A DNA stretch of 64,000 nucleotides from CAVUCE01 sp963739985. GTDB taxonomy: Bacteria > Bacteroidota > Ignavibacteria > Ignavibacteriales > Ignavibacteriaceae. The stretch lies in NCBI GenBank assembly GCA_963739985.1, contig CAVUCE010000001.1:62001-126000 (forward strand), given 5' to 3'. Below the pieces are notes generated by a model. It saw only the letters and a list, made by a program, of their open reading frames with translations. It did not search any database and was not told where the DNA came from. A program made the position numbers and the translations under genes. Shown piece by piece: positions 23,457 to 31,899 of this stretch; position 1 is the stretch's first letter, and the number at the start of each line of letters is the position of its first letter.

Positions 23457-26150
23457 TCAACTGCTGAAAATATCATTCATAAGATTTAGTAATTGATCTT
23501 TTGTAAACGGTTTGGAGAGATAGTGAGAAAAACCTTCTTTTAAAAATTTTTCTTTATCACCTAGCATTGCATATGCAGTTATTGCAAGTATCGGAATTTG
23601 ATCATAACCCGGAATATTTCTGATTTCTTTAACAACGTCTACACCGCTCTTACCGTGGCCTAGATTTACATCTAATAAAACGGCATCAAAATTATTTTCT
23701 TTTGCAAAATTTATTGAATCGGTCGCATTTGAAGCTGTCTTTAAGATGTAATTACTTTTTAACATTCGTGAAGAAAGATCCAACAATATCGGATCATCAT
23801 CAACCAAAAGAATACTTTTAAGTTGCGGTATTTCTTCGTTTTTACTTTTATTACTTTCTTGTTTTAACTCTTCCATATCAGCCTTAGACTTATTAGATTC
23901 TTGAATTAATTGTGGAATTTTAATAGTGAATGTTGAGCCTTCACTTTCTGAACTATTTATGGAAATTGTTCCTTTTAACTTTTCAACAAATCTTTTAGTT
24001 ATTGTTAATCCTAAACCGGTTCCTTCGAATGAGCGGCTATATCCTTCGCTAGCTTGCCGAAATTCATCAAATATAAATTTTTGTTTATCAACCGGAATTC
24101 CAATACCGGTGTCTGAAACAATTATGGTTAATTCTTTGTCATTTCCATTGTTCAACTCAGAAGTACTTACTGTAACTCCTCCTGACTCTGTGTATTTTAT
24201 AGCGTTGTTTACAAGATTATTCAGAATTTCTCGCAATAATTTTTCGTCCGTACAAAACTCGAACTCAGAATCGTGGAAATTAAACTTCAAATATAATCCT
24301 TTTTTTATGCAAAGCGAGTTATATGTAGAGCAAATTTCAGTAATTAAGTTTGGTATATTTATAAGTTGTGGATTTATCTCAATTTTACCAGCTTCAACGC
24401 GTGATAAATCTAAAATTAGATTGAGAGATTCTAATAACCTTTTACCCGAATTGTGTATAATCTCAACCATATCGCGCGGTTCGTTCTCTTCTATAATATC
24501 TTGCAGCATTTCTGAAAATCCTAATATACCTATAAGCGGAGTCCTGAGTTCATGACTCATATTTGCCAGAAAATTACTTTTAATCTTATTCATTTCTTCA
24601 GCTTTTTCTTTAGCATCTTTTAATTCAAATTCAAAATTTTTCCGGGCAGTAATATCTCTGAAGATGCTTAGTAGAAAAACATTATTTTCATCAAGCTCTA
24701 CAAATGAATTGGAAATTTCTACCCAAATATGCCTATCGTTCCATAAAACAATCTCAGATTCCATTTGATGTTGAATTTTTCTTTCATGAAAACGGTGCTC
24801 AAAATGATGATAATTTTTTCTATGTTTATAGATAATATCAAACCGCTTATTCTCAACTTCATTTCGATTTTTTCCGATCAATCTGCAGAATGCATTATTT
24901 ACCATCATCATATTACCTTTAGCATCGCATAATCTCATTCCGTCAAATGAATTTTCCCAAACTGATCTGAATCTTCTTTCTGATTTAGAGATTGAATCAA
25001 AATAATGTTTGCGTTCCGTAGTATCCTGTTCAATTATAACATAATTTGTAATTTTATCATCATTTGTTTTAAGAGGTGAGATCAGTACATATTCCCAAAG
25101 GAGTTCGCCTTTTTTATTCTCAATTTGAAATTCGCCGTGCCATTCATTTCCTGCTGTTATAAATTGCCATAACTGCCTGTAATTATAATCTGAAAAATTC
25201 TTTGGTTTTAATCCGGAAGTGTCTTTGCCTAAAATATCATCATAATTATAACCGGTAATGTTTAGAAATTCTTGATTAACATATTCAATAATTCCGTCTG
25301 TATCTGTAATTATAACTGAAGCCGGACTCTGTTCAACAACTCTAGATAAGATTTTCCATTGTTGTTCAAAACGTAATTTTTCGGTAATATCCTGAACTTC
25401 CGAGATTATAGTTTGAGGTTCACCTTCATTATTCCTTGTTAAAATTAAATTTATATCGGCAAAAATTATTTTTCCTTCTTTAGAAATATATCTTTTTTGA
25501 AAATGTTGAGATTTTGAACTCCTATTAATAAGTAATGCAACAGCTTCCCAACTTTTATTGATATCATCAGTATGTGTAATCGATATTATATTTATAGATT
25601 TTAATTCTTCCTCTGTGTATCCTATCATTTCTAAAAAGGCTTTATTAGCTGTTATGAAGTTACCTTTTAAACCGATTATCGTTTTGGGAATGGAAGTATT
25701 ATCAAAAGCAGATCGGAATATTTCTTCACTTTGTTTTAGAGCTAATTGCGTTTCAAGCATTTCTTTATGAATAGCAGAATTCTTTAAAGCCTTATTTATT
25801 GCAGAGGGGAGTCTAGAAATTGATTCCTTAATAACATAATCGCTGGCACCTTCTTTCATGCAGTTAACAGCAGTTTGTTCGTTCATTGAACCGGTTAATA
25901 TTATAAATGGAATATCCGGAACTAATTTGTTTCTTATTTGAAGTGCTTTAATTCCGCTAAAATTTGGAAGAGCATAATCAGATATAATTATATCAGGCTG
26001 GAAAACTTTTATCTCTTTAATAAATTCATCTTCTTCTAATATACATACGGAACTAAACTGAACACCGGCATTTTTTAAATGATTTTCGGTTAGTTCTAAT
26101 TCGAATGGATTATCTTCAACAAATAATATTTTAATATGATTATTATTCAT
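23457..26150 (-). CDS. Hybrid histidine kinase (REC-PAS3-HisKA-HATPase-REC)
   Basis: Protein of 897 residues, soluble. The N-terminal receiver has the acidic pair in LFVEDNPF and phospho-acceptor Asp58 (IIISDYALPN). Three PAS domains start near 143, 271 and 395. HisKA has His533 in NMSHELRTPL. HATPase_c has NLVNNAIKYTES, DTGIGIP and GTGLGL. A second receiver at the end has ILLVDDDPILL and VLLDVNLG, with TAYAML and KPF as expected. The two receivers make it a phosphorelay protein that receives a signal and passes it on. It precedes another large kinase gene on the same strand, with 175 bases between. Its second PAS is close to one in the kinase at 3924-7397. Confidence 0.93.
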   Translation of the reverse strand: MNNNHIKILFVEDNPFELELTENHLKNAGVQFSSVCILEEDEFIKEIKVFQPDIIISDYALPNFSGIKALQIRNKLVPDIPFIILTGSMNEQTAVNCMKEGASDYVIKESISRLPSAINKALKNSAIHKEMLETQLALKQSEEIFRSAFDNTSIPKTIIGLKGNFITANKAFLEMIGYTEEELKSINIISITHTDDINKSWEAVALLINRSSKSQHFQKRYISKEGKIIFADINLILTRNNEGEPQTIISEVQDITEKLRFEQQWKILSRVVEQSPASVIITDTDGIIEYVNQEFLNITGYNYDDILGKDTSGLKPKNFSDYNYRQLWQFITAGNEWHGEFQIENKKGELLWEYVLISPLKTNDDKITNYVIIEQDTTERKHYFDSISKSERRFRSVWENSFDGMRLCDAKGNMMMVNNAFCRLIGKNRNEVENKRFDIIYKHRKNYHHFEHRFHERKIQHQMESEIVLWNDRHIWVEISNSFVELDENNVFLLSIFRDITARKNFEFELKDAKEKAEEMNKIKSNFLANMSHELRTPLIGILGFSEMLQDIIEENEPRDMVEIIHNSGKRLLESLNLILDLSRVEAGKIEINPQLINIPNLITEICSTYNSLCIKKGLYLKFNFHDSEFEFCTDEKLLREILNNLVNNAIKYTESGGVTVSTSELNNGNDKELTIIVSDTGIGIPVDKQKFIFDEFRQASEGYSRSFEGTGLGLTITKRFVEKLKGTISINSSESEGSTFTIKIPQLIQESNKSKADMEELKQESNKSKNEEIPQLKSILLVDDDPILLDLSSRMLKSNYILKTASNATDSINFAKENNFDAVLLDVNLGHGKSGVDVVKEIRNIPGYDQIPILAITAYAMLGDKEKFLKEGFSHYLSKPFTKDQLLNLMNDIFSS

Positions 26151-26325
26151 GAGGAAGAAAAAATATTCACTACACTTTTATGTATGAGAATTGTAGCAAT
26201 ATTTGGATTTTTTGTATATGATAAATTATGTTTTGGAAATCTGAGTTCTAAACCGCAATGTAATATTAATAGAGAAGATATAAAATTATTAAACTTAATA
26301 CATAAAAAATTTTAGAATAAAAAAA

Positions 26326-29300
26326 TTATTTCTGAATTTCCGGCAAACTAAAATAAAACGTTGCTCCTTTATCAATTTCCGCTTCTGCCCAAACTTTTCC
26401 TTTATGTTTTCTTATAACTCTATGTACGATTGCTAATCCAACTCCGGTACCCTCAAATTCATCCTGTCTGTGCAAACGTTGAAAAACACCGAATAATTTG
26501 TTCCCGTATTCCATATTAAATCCCGCGCCATTGTCTTTTACAAAATATACAATGTATTTATCCTCATTATAGCTACCGACCTCTATTTTAGGGTTTTCCC
26601 GGTTATGAGTAAATTTTATCGCATTAGAAAGTAAATTAGAAACGACTCTTTTGATGAGAGCTAAATCACCAAAAGCATTATCTAAATCGTTAATTATAAA
26701 TTCCACATTTTGTTTATTGGAACCGGATGACAACTCGGTGTAAGTTTGTGAAAATAAATCTTTCATATCTATATTGGTTTTTAAAACTTCTTTTCGGCCT
26801 GTTCTTGAGAAGTCGAGCAGGTCATCAATTAGTTGTCCCATTTGAACCGAATTATTTTTAATAACATTAAGCAATCGCAAACCTTCTTCGGTTAGTACAT
26901 CATGCGAATTTTTAAATAGTAAATTTGTAAATCCATGGATTGCTCTTAAAGGAGCGCGAAGATCGTGAGATACAGAATATGTAAATGATTCCAATTCCTT
27001 GTTTGCTTCTTCTAACTGAGCCGTTCTTTCAACTACCCGTTTTTCCAAATCTTCATTCAGCTTTATTATTTGTTCTTCAGCCTTTTTGCGATCAGTTATG
27101 TCTCGCGCTATGCCTTGAATTCGATTATCATTTAACCTGATTATACTTATTTCTGCGGGAAATTTAGTTCCATCTTTTTTGATGAGAGTTCGTTCTAACA
27201 ATAATTTTGAGGCTGCATTTAGGGAACTAAAATCTGTTAATTTTTCATTTTTATTTAAGGATACAAATTCAGAAATATTTCTATTACTTAATTCACCTTT
27301 AGAATAGCCTAGCATTTCATAACCAGTACTGTTTATTTTTTGTATTTTACCCTCAATATCAGTGATGAATATACCATCTGATGCTTGCTCCACTAAATTT
27401 CGAAAACTTTCTTCGCTTTTTTCTAATTCTTTACGAGCTGCTAAAATTTCTGTAATGTCATTACTTAAAACAATTCTATGCTCATTATTATCTATAGCGG
27501 GTAATGAGTGCGATTTTATTTCCACAAATATTATAGATCCATCTTTTTTCTGGTGTCGCCAAATACCAGAAAACTGAGAGGTCCCTTCTGCATTACGAAT
27601 ATTCTCAATTAATTTTGGTATATCCTCAGCAGGTCTAATATCCGAAATTTTCATAGATAAAAATTCATCAATAGAATAACCGTAATGTTTAACAGCCATC
27701 TCATTAACGTCAACAAAATCTAATGTATCGGTATTATATATCCACATGGGATTTGGGTTATTGACAAATAATTCTCGATATCTTTTTTCGCTTGCTAAAA
27801 GCTCTAGTTCGTTGGCATCTCTTTCTTTTTGGAGCTTATTATATTCTGCTGCATAAGATAAATCACCGGTGAGTTCCACTAATAATTTTATCTCATTATC
27901 ATCAAAAAAGAATTCTTCATCGGAATAGAGATTATAAGTTCCAATTATTTTATCAAAACTATGGAGTGGGAAAATAGCGCAAGATTTGTAACCATTTTTT
28001 AAAGCAGCAGTTTTCCATTCATTTGAATTTGTTTCTTTCTCTATTTGGTTACATATAAAATATTTTGTGTTTGTATTTAAGGGATCGTAAAGGGTAGAGG
28101 TATAAAAATTGTTTTGTTTTAACACTTCTAAAAAATTGCTCGAATGACCAGAGGTTGCTTCAATTTTAATATAAGAGTTATCTTCACTATATAAGCCGAT
28201 CCAGGCAAATCTGAATTTCCCGAATTCAGTTGCAATATTACAAGCTCCATCTAAAATATCGGTTAAACTATTATTTCTTAAAATTATTTGGTTGGTACCG
28301 CTTAAAACCGAATAGATTCTGTTCAAGTTTAATAACTTTTGTTCGTAATTTTTCCTTTCTGTTATATCCCGGATAATATTTTGAATAAACGTTTTATCTT
28401 CAATTACAATCTGTCTTGCGCTAACTTGCACAGGAAAAGGGTTGCCTTGCTTATCAAGGTGTACAGTGTCATAAGTTAATGTTTCGCTATTACGGATTCT
28501 GGTTAATTGATCTTCAAGATGTACTAATTCCTCGGGCGTACGCAAATCTTCTAAAGTTAATTTTAAGAATTCATCATGGGAATAACCATATTTTTCGATT
28601 GCTCTCTGATTAACTTCAACGAGTTTAGTACTATTATCAAATAAGAAAAAAATATCATTAGAATAGCTTACCAAATAATCGAAATGTTGTTTTAATGCTT
28701 TTGAATCTATTTGCGATTCATACTCAAGAAGTTCTATTTTTGCTTTACCGGCTTTCCAGATTAAATAAATTATAAATCCGGAAAAAATAATTAACAGAAG
28801 AGTTATAATCGAGATATAAAATATTTGTTTTCTAATTATCGTATAAATTTCTTGTTCATTTATATTACTTACTATATACCAATCTAAATTATGCAATGCA
28901 TAAGTATGCGCAAAAACCTTCTGTTCGCTTATAAATTTGCCGGAATAAAATTTATCATGTGTAATAACCGAATCAATTAATACTTTATTTCTATTTGTCA
29001 ATCTTTTTTCAGATAAGTGTGAAGTAATTCTACTAGAATCTGAATTAGCCAAATAAAAATATGAGTGGGTGCGTTTAATAAAGAGATATGATTTTTCACT
29101 CTTAAAGTTATTCTTTTCCGAATTAAGAAGCGGAATTAAATATTCTTCCGGAGCTAATCTAAATATCAAAAATCCGATTGGCTTTTCTTTATAGTAAAGC
29201 GGGACTATGTTGTCTAACAATAAAACAAAATTATTTGTACTATCAGGCAAAACTTGATACGTTCTAATAGTTTTATCATTTATTGATTTTTGCACATATT

Positions 29301-29724
29301 CCAGTTGAGTTTTTGAAAGGGAGGAGGATTCGTTTTTAAATTGAAATTGTAACTTCCCATTTAAATTGAAAATAAATACGTTTTCATAATTATGATTTTT
29401 ATAGATCGGACTCAACCATGATTCAATTATCTCTTCGTATAAATTGTTAGAGGGTTCAGATAAATAATTGTTTGCATCAGACGCAAATCTTTTATTATGA
29501 AAAATAAATTTCGCTTCTCCTTTTCTTTCATTCAGCCAGGTTCCAATATCATTTCCCAGGTTATTTGAGCGTGTGTATAGCTCACTCCTAACTTTTGAAA
29601 ACAATTCATTCTTTTGAATAAAATGTAAAATTGTTCCGCCACTGATAAAAATCAACGATACAACAGAAAAAAGGAATATAAGCCTATTTCTTATGGTGGA
29701 ATTGGTCCTGGAAGTTTTAATCAT
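26326..29724 (-). CDS. Membrane-bound sensor histidine kinase with extracellular, PAS and GAF domains (phytochrome-type HisKA)
   Basis: Protein of 1132 residues. Membrane helices near 13-33 and 303-325 enclose a periplasmic sensor of about 270 residues, probably a Cache-type fold. In the cytoplasm come a PAS (about 350-465), a GAF-like domain (about 475-645, FRFAWIGLY and SCAIFPLHS), two PAS domains (about 660-780 and 785-905) and a coiled coil. HisKA has His920 in SVSHDLRAPLRAIHGF and HATPase_c has NLLSNAIKFT, DNGAGFN and GTGVGLA. The DLRAPLR form is typical of phytochrome-like kinases and differs from the ELRTPL of the other two kinases here. No receiver domain is present; the adjacent hybrid kinase could accept its phosphoryl group. 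Confidence 0.92.
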   Translation of the reverse strand: MIKTSRTNSTIRNRLIFLFSVVSLIFISGGTILHFIQKNELFSKVRSELYTRSNNLGNDIGTWLNERKGEAKFIFHNKRFASDANNYLSEPSNNLYEEIIESWLSPIYKNHNYENVFIFNLNGKLQFQFKNESSSLSKTQLEYVQKSINDKTIRTYQVLPDSTNNFVLLLDNIVPLYYKEKPIGFLIFRLAPEEYLIPLLNSEKNNFKSEKSYLFIKRTHSYFYLANSDSSRITSHLSEKRLTNRNKVLIDSVITHDKFYSGKFISEQKVFAHTYALHNLDWYIVSNINEQEIYTIIRKQIFYISIITLLLIIFSGFIIYLIWKAGKAKIELLEYESQIDSKALKQHFDYLVSYSNDIFFLFDNSTKLVEVNQRAIEKYGYSHDEFLKLTLEDLRTPEELVHLEDQLTRIRNSETLTYDTVHLDKQGNPFPVQVSARQIVIEDKTFIQNIIRDITERKNYEQKLLNLNRIYSVLSGTNQIILRNNSLTDILDGACNIATEFGKFRFAWIGLYSEDNSYIKIEATSGHSSNFLEVLKQNNFYTSTLYDPLNTNTKYFICNQIEKETNSNEWKTAALKNGYKSCAIFPLHSFDKIIGTYNLYSDEEFFFDDNEIKLLVELTGDLSYAAEYNKLQKERDANELELLASEKRYRELFVNNPNPMWIYNTDTLDFVDVNEMAVKHYGYSIDEFLSMKISDIRPAEDIPKLIENIRNAEGTSQFSGIWRHQKKDGSIIFVEIKSHSLPAIDNNEHRIVLSNDITEILAARKELEKSEESFRNLVEQASDGIFITDIEGKIQKINSTGYEMLGYSKGELSNRNISEFVSLNKNEKLTDFSSLNAASKLLLERTLIKKDGTKFPAEISIIRLNDNRIQGIARDITDRKKAEEQIIKLNEDLEKRVVERTAQLEEANKELESFTYSVSHDLRAPLRAIHGFTNLLFKNSHDVLTEEGLRLLNVIKNNSVQMGQLIDDLLDFSRTGRKEVLKTNIDMKDLFSQTYTELSSGSNKQNVEFIINDLDNAFGDLALIKRVVSNLLSNAIKFTHNRENPKIEVGSYNEDKYIVYFVKDNGAGFNMEYGNKLFGVFQRLHRQDEFEGTGVGLAIVHRVIRKHKGKVWAEAEIDKGATFYFSLPEIQK

Positions 29725-29893
29725 TGCACCCAGATCGTTTGTTTATTTTAACTAATTTAAACGAAATTCACTTCAAATAAAGTGTCTTTGGCAATATTTA
29801 TCTTATAAAGAAAAGATAGAATATTTAATGGAAAACAGGGTTTAAGATCCAAATGCAAACATAGACATATTTATCAATTAAAATTATAAAATA

Positions 29894-30115
29894 TTATTTC
29901 CGAGATATGTTTACGCGCCAAACATCAGGCCCTTTTTCTATATATTCCCATTCGAATAATCCGGATCTTTCGGCTGAGAATTGATAATAAAGAGGCATCG
30001 GATCATGATCATTAATTAATTGAAAACCCTCACCTTTTGATAGGCTGTCAAATTTTGCAAATATTGTGGGATGCTTTTCTTTTGGAACGACCGGACGAAT
30101 ATCTAGCTCTTGCAT
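29894..30115 (-). CDS. DUF2249 domain protein (second single-domain copy)
   Basis: Protein of 73 residues made of one DUF2249 domain: DIRPVVPKEKHPTIF at the start, LINDHDPMPLYYQFSAERSG in the core, and FEWEYIEKGPDVWRVNISRK at the end. It is clearly a paralogue of the protein at 922-1158; REKHPAIF/KEKHPTIF and NDHDPKPLYYQ/NDHDPMPLYYQ are shared. It stands alone, about 29 kb from the first copy, and has its own palindromic operator about 70 bases upstream. The start has AGGAGA upstream. Function unknown; co-regulation with the first copy is inferred. Confidence 0.87.
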   Translation of the reverse strand: MQELDIRPVVPKEKHPTIFAKFDSLSKGEGFQLINDHDPMPLYYQFSAERSGLFEWEYIEKGPDVWRVNISRK

Positions 30116-30178
30116 TGATTCTCCTATAAATTAATTCTTTATTTACCGGAAAAATAATAGTAATCGCTTGATGAGTCT

Positions 30179-30192
30179 TTGACTTAAGTCAG
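30179..30192. promoter_or_regulatory. CRP/FNR/DNR-type operator upstream of second DUF2249 gene
   Basis: TTGACTTAAGTCAG shares TTGACnTAAGTCA with the site at 855-868. The inner TGACTTAAGTCA is a perfect 12-base palindrome. It is centred about 70 bases upstream of the minus-strand ATG at 30115, inside the gap between the DUF2249 and Spy-like genes. The regulator is not identified. Confidence 0.5.
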
Positions 30193-30235
30193 TTTTTTAT
30201 GAAATGAATCAAATTAATATGCAAAAGAATTGTAA

Positions 30236-30655
30236 TTAATTAGAAAAGGCGGATATGGTCACTGATAAAACTACCCGCCTTTCATATAGAGAGAATAGAA
30301 CAAAACCTATTGGCGTTGTCTGATTATTCATCCTTTGTATGCGTTCTTCAAGATACTTTTTGAATTCTTGTTTCTGCTCATCGTTAAGAATATTCATTAT
30401 TTCAGAATTTGAACTTTCTCTAATCTTCATCATAACTTCACGTCTGTCGCTTCCTGTTTCCGTTACATTTTTAGCTTCAGATTCCGTTTTAGTTAGAATA
30501 GAATCTAATTGCGTTGTTTGCTCGGGAGTTAATGAAAGTCTTTCCTGCAGCATTTTAATTCTACTTTCTTTGCTAAATCTGCCTTGTGCAAAGTTTGAAA
30601 CCACAATAGTTAATGAAAAAATTAACAGAGCGGTTAAAAATACTTTCTTTCTCAT
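30236..30655 (-). CDS. Spy/CpxP-like periplasmic protein with likely frameshifted tail
   Basis: Protein of 139 residues as read, with a signal peptide (MRKKVFLTALLIFSLTIVVS then NFAQG). The helical part contains LQERLSLTPEQTTQLDSIL and EIMNILNDEQKQEFKKYLEERIQRMNNQ, resembling the LTxxQ repeats of Spy/CpxP and heavy-metal-resistance proteins. These act as periplasmic chaperones or metal binders. After MNNQ the tail TTPIGFVLFSLYERR looks unrelated. Skipping one base near 30319 would give QRQ and a TAG at 30307, the normal type of end for this family. So about 22 foreign residues are probably added by a one-base insertion. Confidence 0.75.
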   Translation of the reverse strand: MRKKVFLTALLIFSLTIVVSNFAQGRFSKESRIKMLQERLSLTPEQTTQLDSILTKTESEAKNVTETGSDRREVMMKIRESSNSEIMNILNDEQKQEFKKYLEERIQRMNNQTTPIGFVLFSLYERRVVLSVTISAFSN

Positions 30656-30882
30656 AGTTTGCCTCTTTTATGGTTTTATACTTCTTAGACAATTAAATTT
30701 TATTAAAGTTTAATCAAAGATCAGTTAACCGTTTCTTTGAGTAAAAATTATTCTAAAACTTCGACTGTTAAGACTAAATATTTCAATCTAATTGTACATA
30801 AAGATATACAGTCTTATCTATTATAAAATACAATTTAAACCAATATTTTTGGCACTACTGCTCATAAATGCTTGAATTATAA

Positions 30883-30898
30883 TGGCATGGCAATTGAA
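30883..30898 (+). promoter_or_regulatory. Possible sigma-54 (-24/-12) promoter
   Basis: TGGCATGGCAATTGAA matches TGGCAYG-N4-TTGCW except that the -12 GC is GA. The predicted start of transcription would be about 50 bases before the beta-barrel gene at 30961. In the 305-base gap (30656-30960) this is the only element noticed. The mismatch at a key position makes it tentative. Confidence 0.25.
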
Positions 30899-30960
30899 AG
30901 ATAATTTTGAATGAAGGAGAAATAATCAAAACTTATTATATATGTATTTAGGGAGAAAGT

Positions 30961-31620
30961 ATGAAAAACTCTATTTGTCTCATTATTCTTTCCGTTCTAT
31001 TTCTATCATTTATTTTGCCTCCTAAAATTCAAGCCCAAGAAACAAACAAACATTTCAATAAATACGCACTTGAGTTCCAAATTGGTTCTAACTTTAGTCT
31101 AAATTCTTTTGAGGGAAGTGTGTTTTCCGGTAAATACAATTTCGATAGAGACAATTCCTTTAGGTTAGGCTTAAGTATTAACGTTAGAAATCAGAACAAT
31201 TCTACTACTAACCATAATTTAAATTACGAAGTCTTTACTTTAAGTAACGGGATGAAACAGAACACTTACAAAATTTCCTTTGAGTATTTAAAAAATAATT
31301 ATTTATATAACGACTTTAATTTTTACTTTGGTGGCGGTCCGGTAATAAGTTATACAACTTCATCTACTAATAGCAGAGACGATTATGGAAACACTAACGA
31401 TATATTGCAAATAACAAGAGGCTACGGAATTAGATTCTTAACCGGTATTGAATGGTTCTTTAAAGATAATATGAGTCTATCCGGAGAATATGGATTAGAT
31501 TATCAATATCAAGCTCTTTCAAGCGGAGCAAACCAGAATGGTAATACAAATTATACTCATGGTTCTAGTTATATCGTTGCGCCTGTTGGTGTTAAACTAG
31601 GATTATCAATTTACTTTTAA
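30961..31620 (+). CDS. Predicted outer-membrane beta-barrel protein
   Basis: Protein of 219 residues. The signal peptide (about 1-25) ends at PPKIQAQET. The mature part is a series of amphipathic strands such as YALEFQIGSNFSLNSF, FRLGLSINVRNQNNS, FNFYFGGGPVISYTT, IRFLTGIEWFFKDNMSLSGEYG and the terminal GVKLGLSIYF, which has the final aromatic typical of BAM substrates. An eight- to ten-strand barrel of the OmpW/outer membrane protein beta-barrel type is likely. AGGGAGAAAGT precedes the ATG. No partner gene is evident. Confidence 0.8.
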   Translation: MKNSICLIILSVLFLSFILPPKIQAQETNKHFNKYALEFQIGSNFSLNSFEGSVFSGKYNFDRDNSFRLGLSINVRNQNNSTTNHNLNYEVFTLSNGMKQNTYKISFEYLKNNYLYNDFNFYFGGGPVISYTTSSTNSRDDYGNTNDILQITRGYGIRFLTGIEWFFKDNMSLSGEYGLDYQYQALSSGANQNGNTNYTHGSSYIVAPVGVKLGLSIYF

Positions 31621-31661
31621 TATTTGGTTAATTTTACATTCAATTATTTAATAAATTCAAA

Positions 31662-31856
31662 ATGGAAGAGTTCAAAACAAAAGTAAGAAATAAGATAATC
31701 GTGTGGTTTATCTTTTTTATCCCTCTAATTACAATAGTAGAAGTTCTGCTAATCAATATTTTTGTATTGAATTCTTCAATCTTACTAGTAATCGCGCTTA
31801 TTATTTATACTTCTCATGCATTTATTATAATCAGATTACTAAAAAAAGTATTATAA
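31662..31856 (+). CDS. Small hypothetical two-helix membrane protein
   Basis: Protein of 64 residues: a short charged start (MEEFKTKVRNK), two hydrophobic helices (about 12-33 and 40-55) and a basic end (LLKKVL). There is no clear ribosome site, but many genes here lack one. It sits 41 bases after the beta-barrel gene and just before the terminator at 31861. No family is recognised. Confidence 0.4.
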   Translation: MEEFKTKVRNKIIVWFIFFIPLITIVEVLLINIFVLNSSILLVIALIIYTSHAFIIIRLLKKVL

Positions 31857-31882
31857 AAAAATCCCCTCGAGTGAGGGGATTT
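31855..31882. terminator. Intrinsic terminator closing the complex I operon
   Basis: ATCCCCTC (31861-31868), loop GAGT, GAGGGGAT (31873-31880) form a perfect 8-pair stem. On the minus strand it is followed by seven U residues (the A run at 31854-31860), the classic intrinsic terminator for the nuo operon, which ends at 31900. It can also terminate the small plus-strand gene. Confidence 0.9.
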
Positions 31883-31899
31883 GACTAAAAGGTGTGGAG

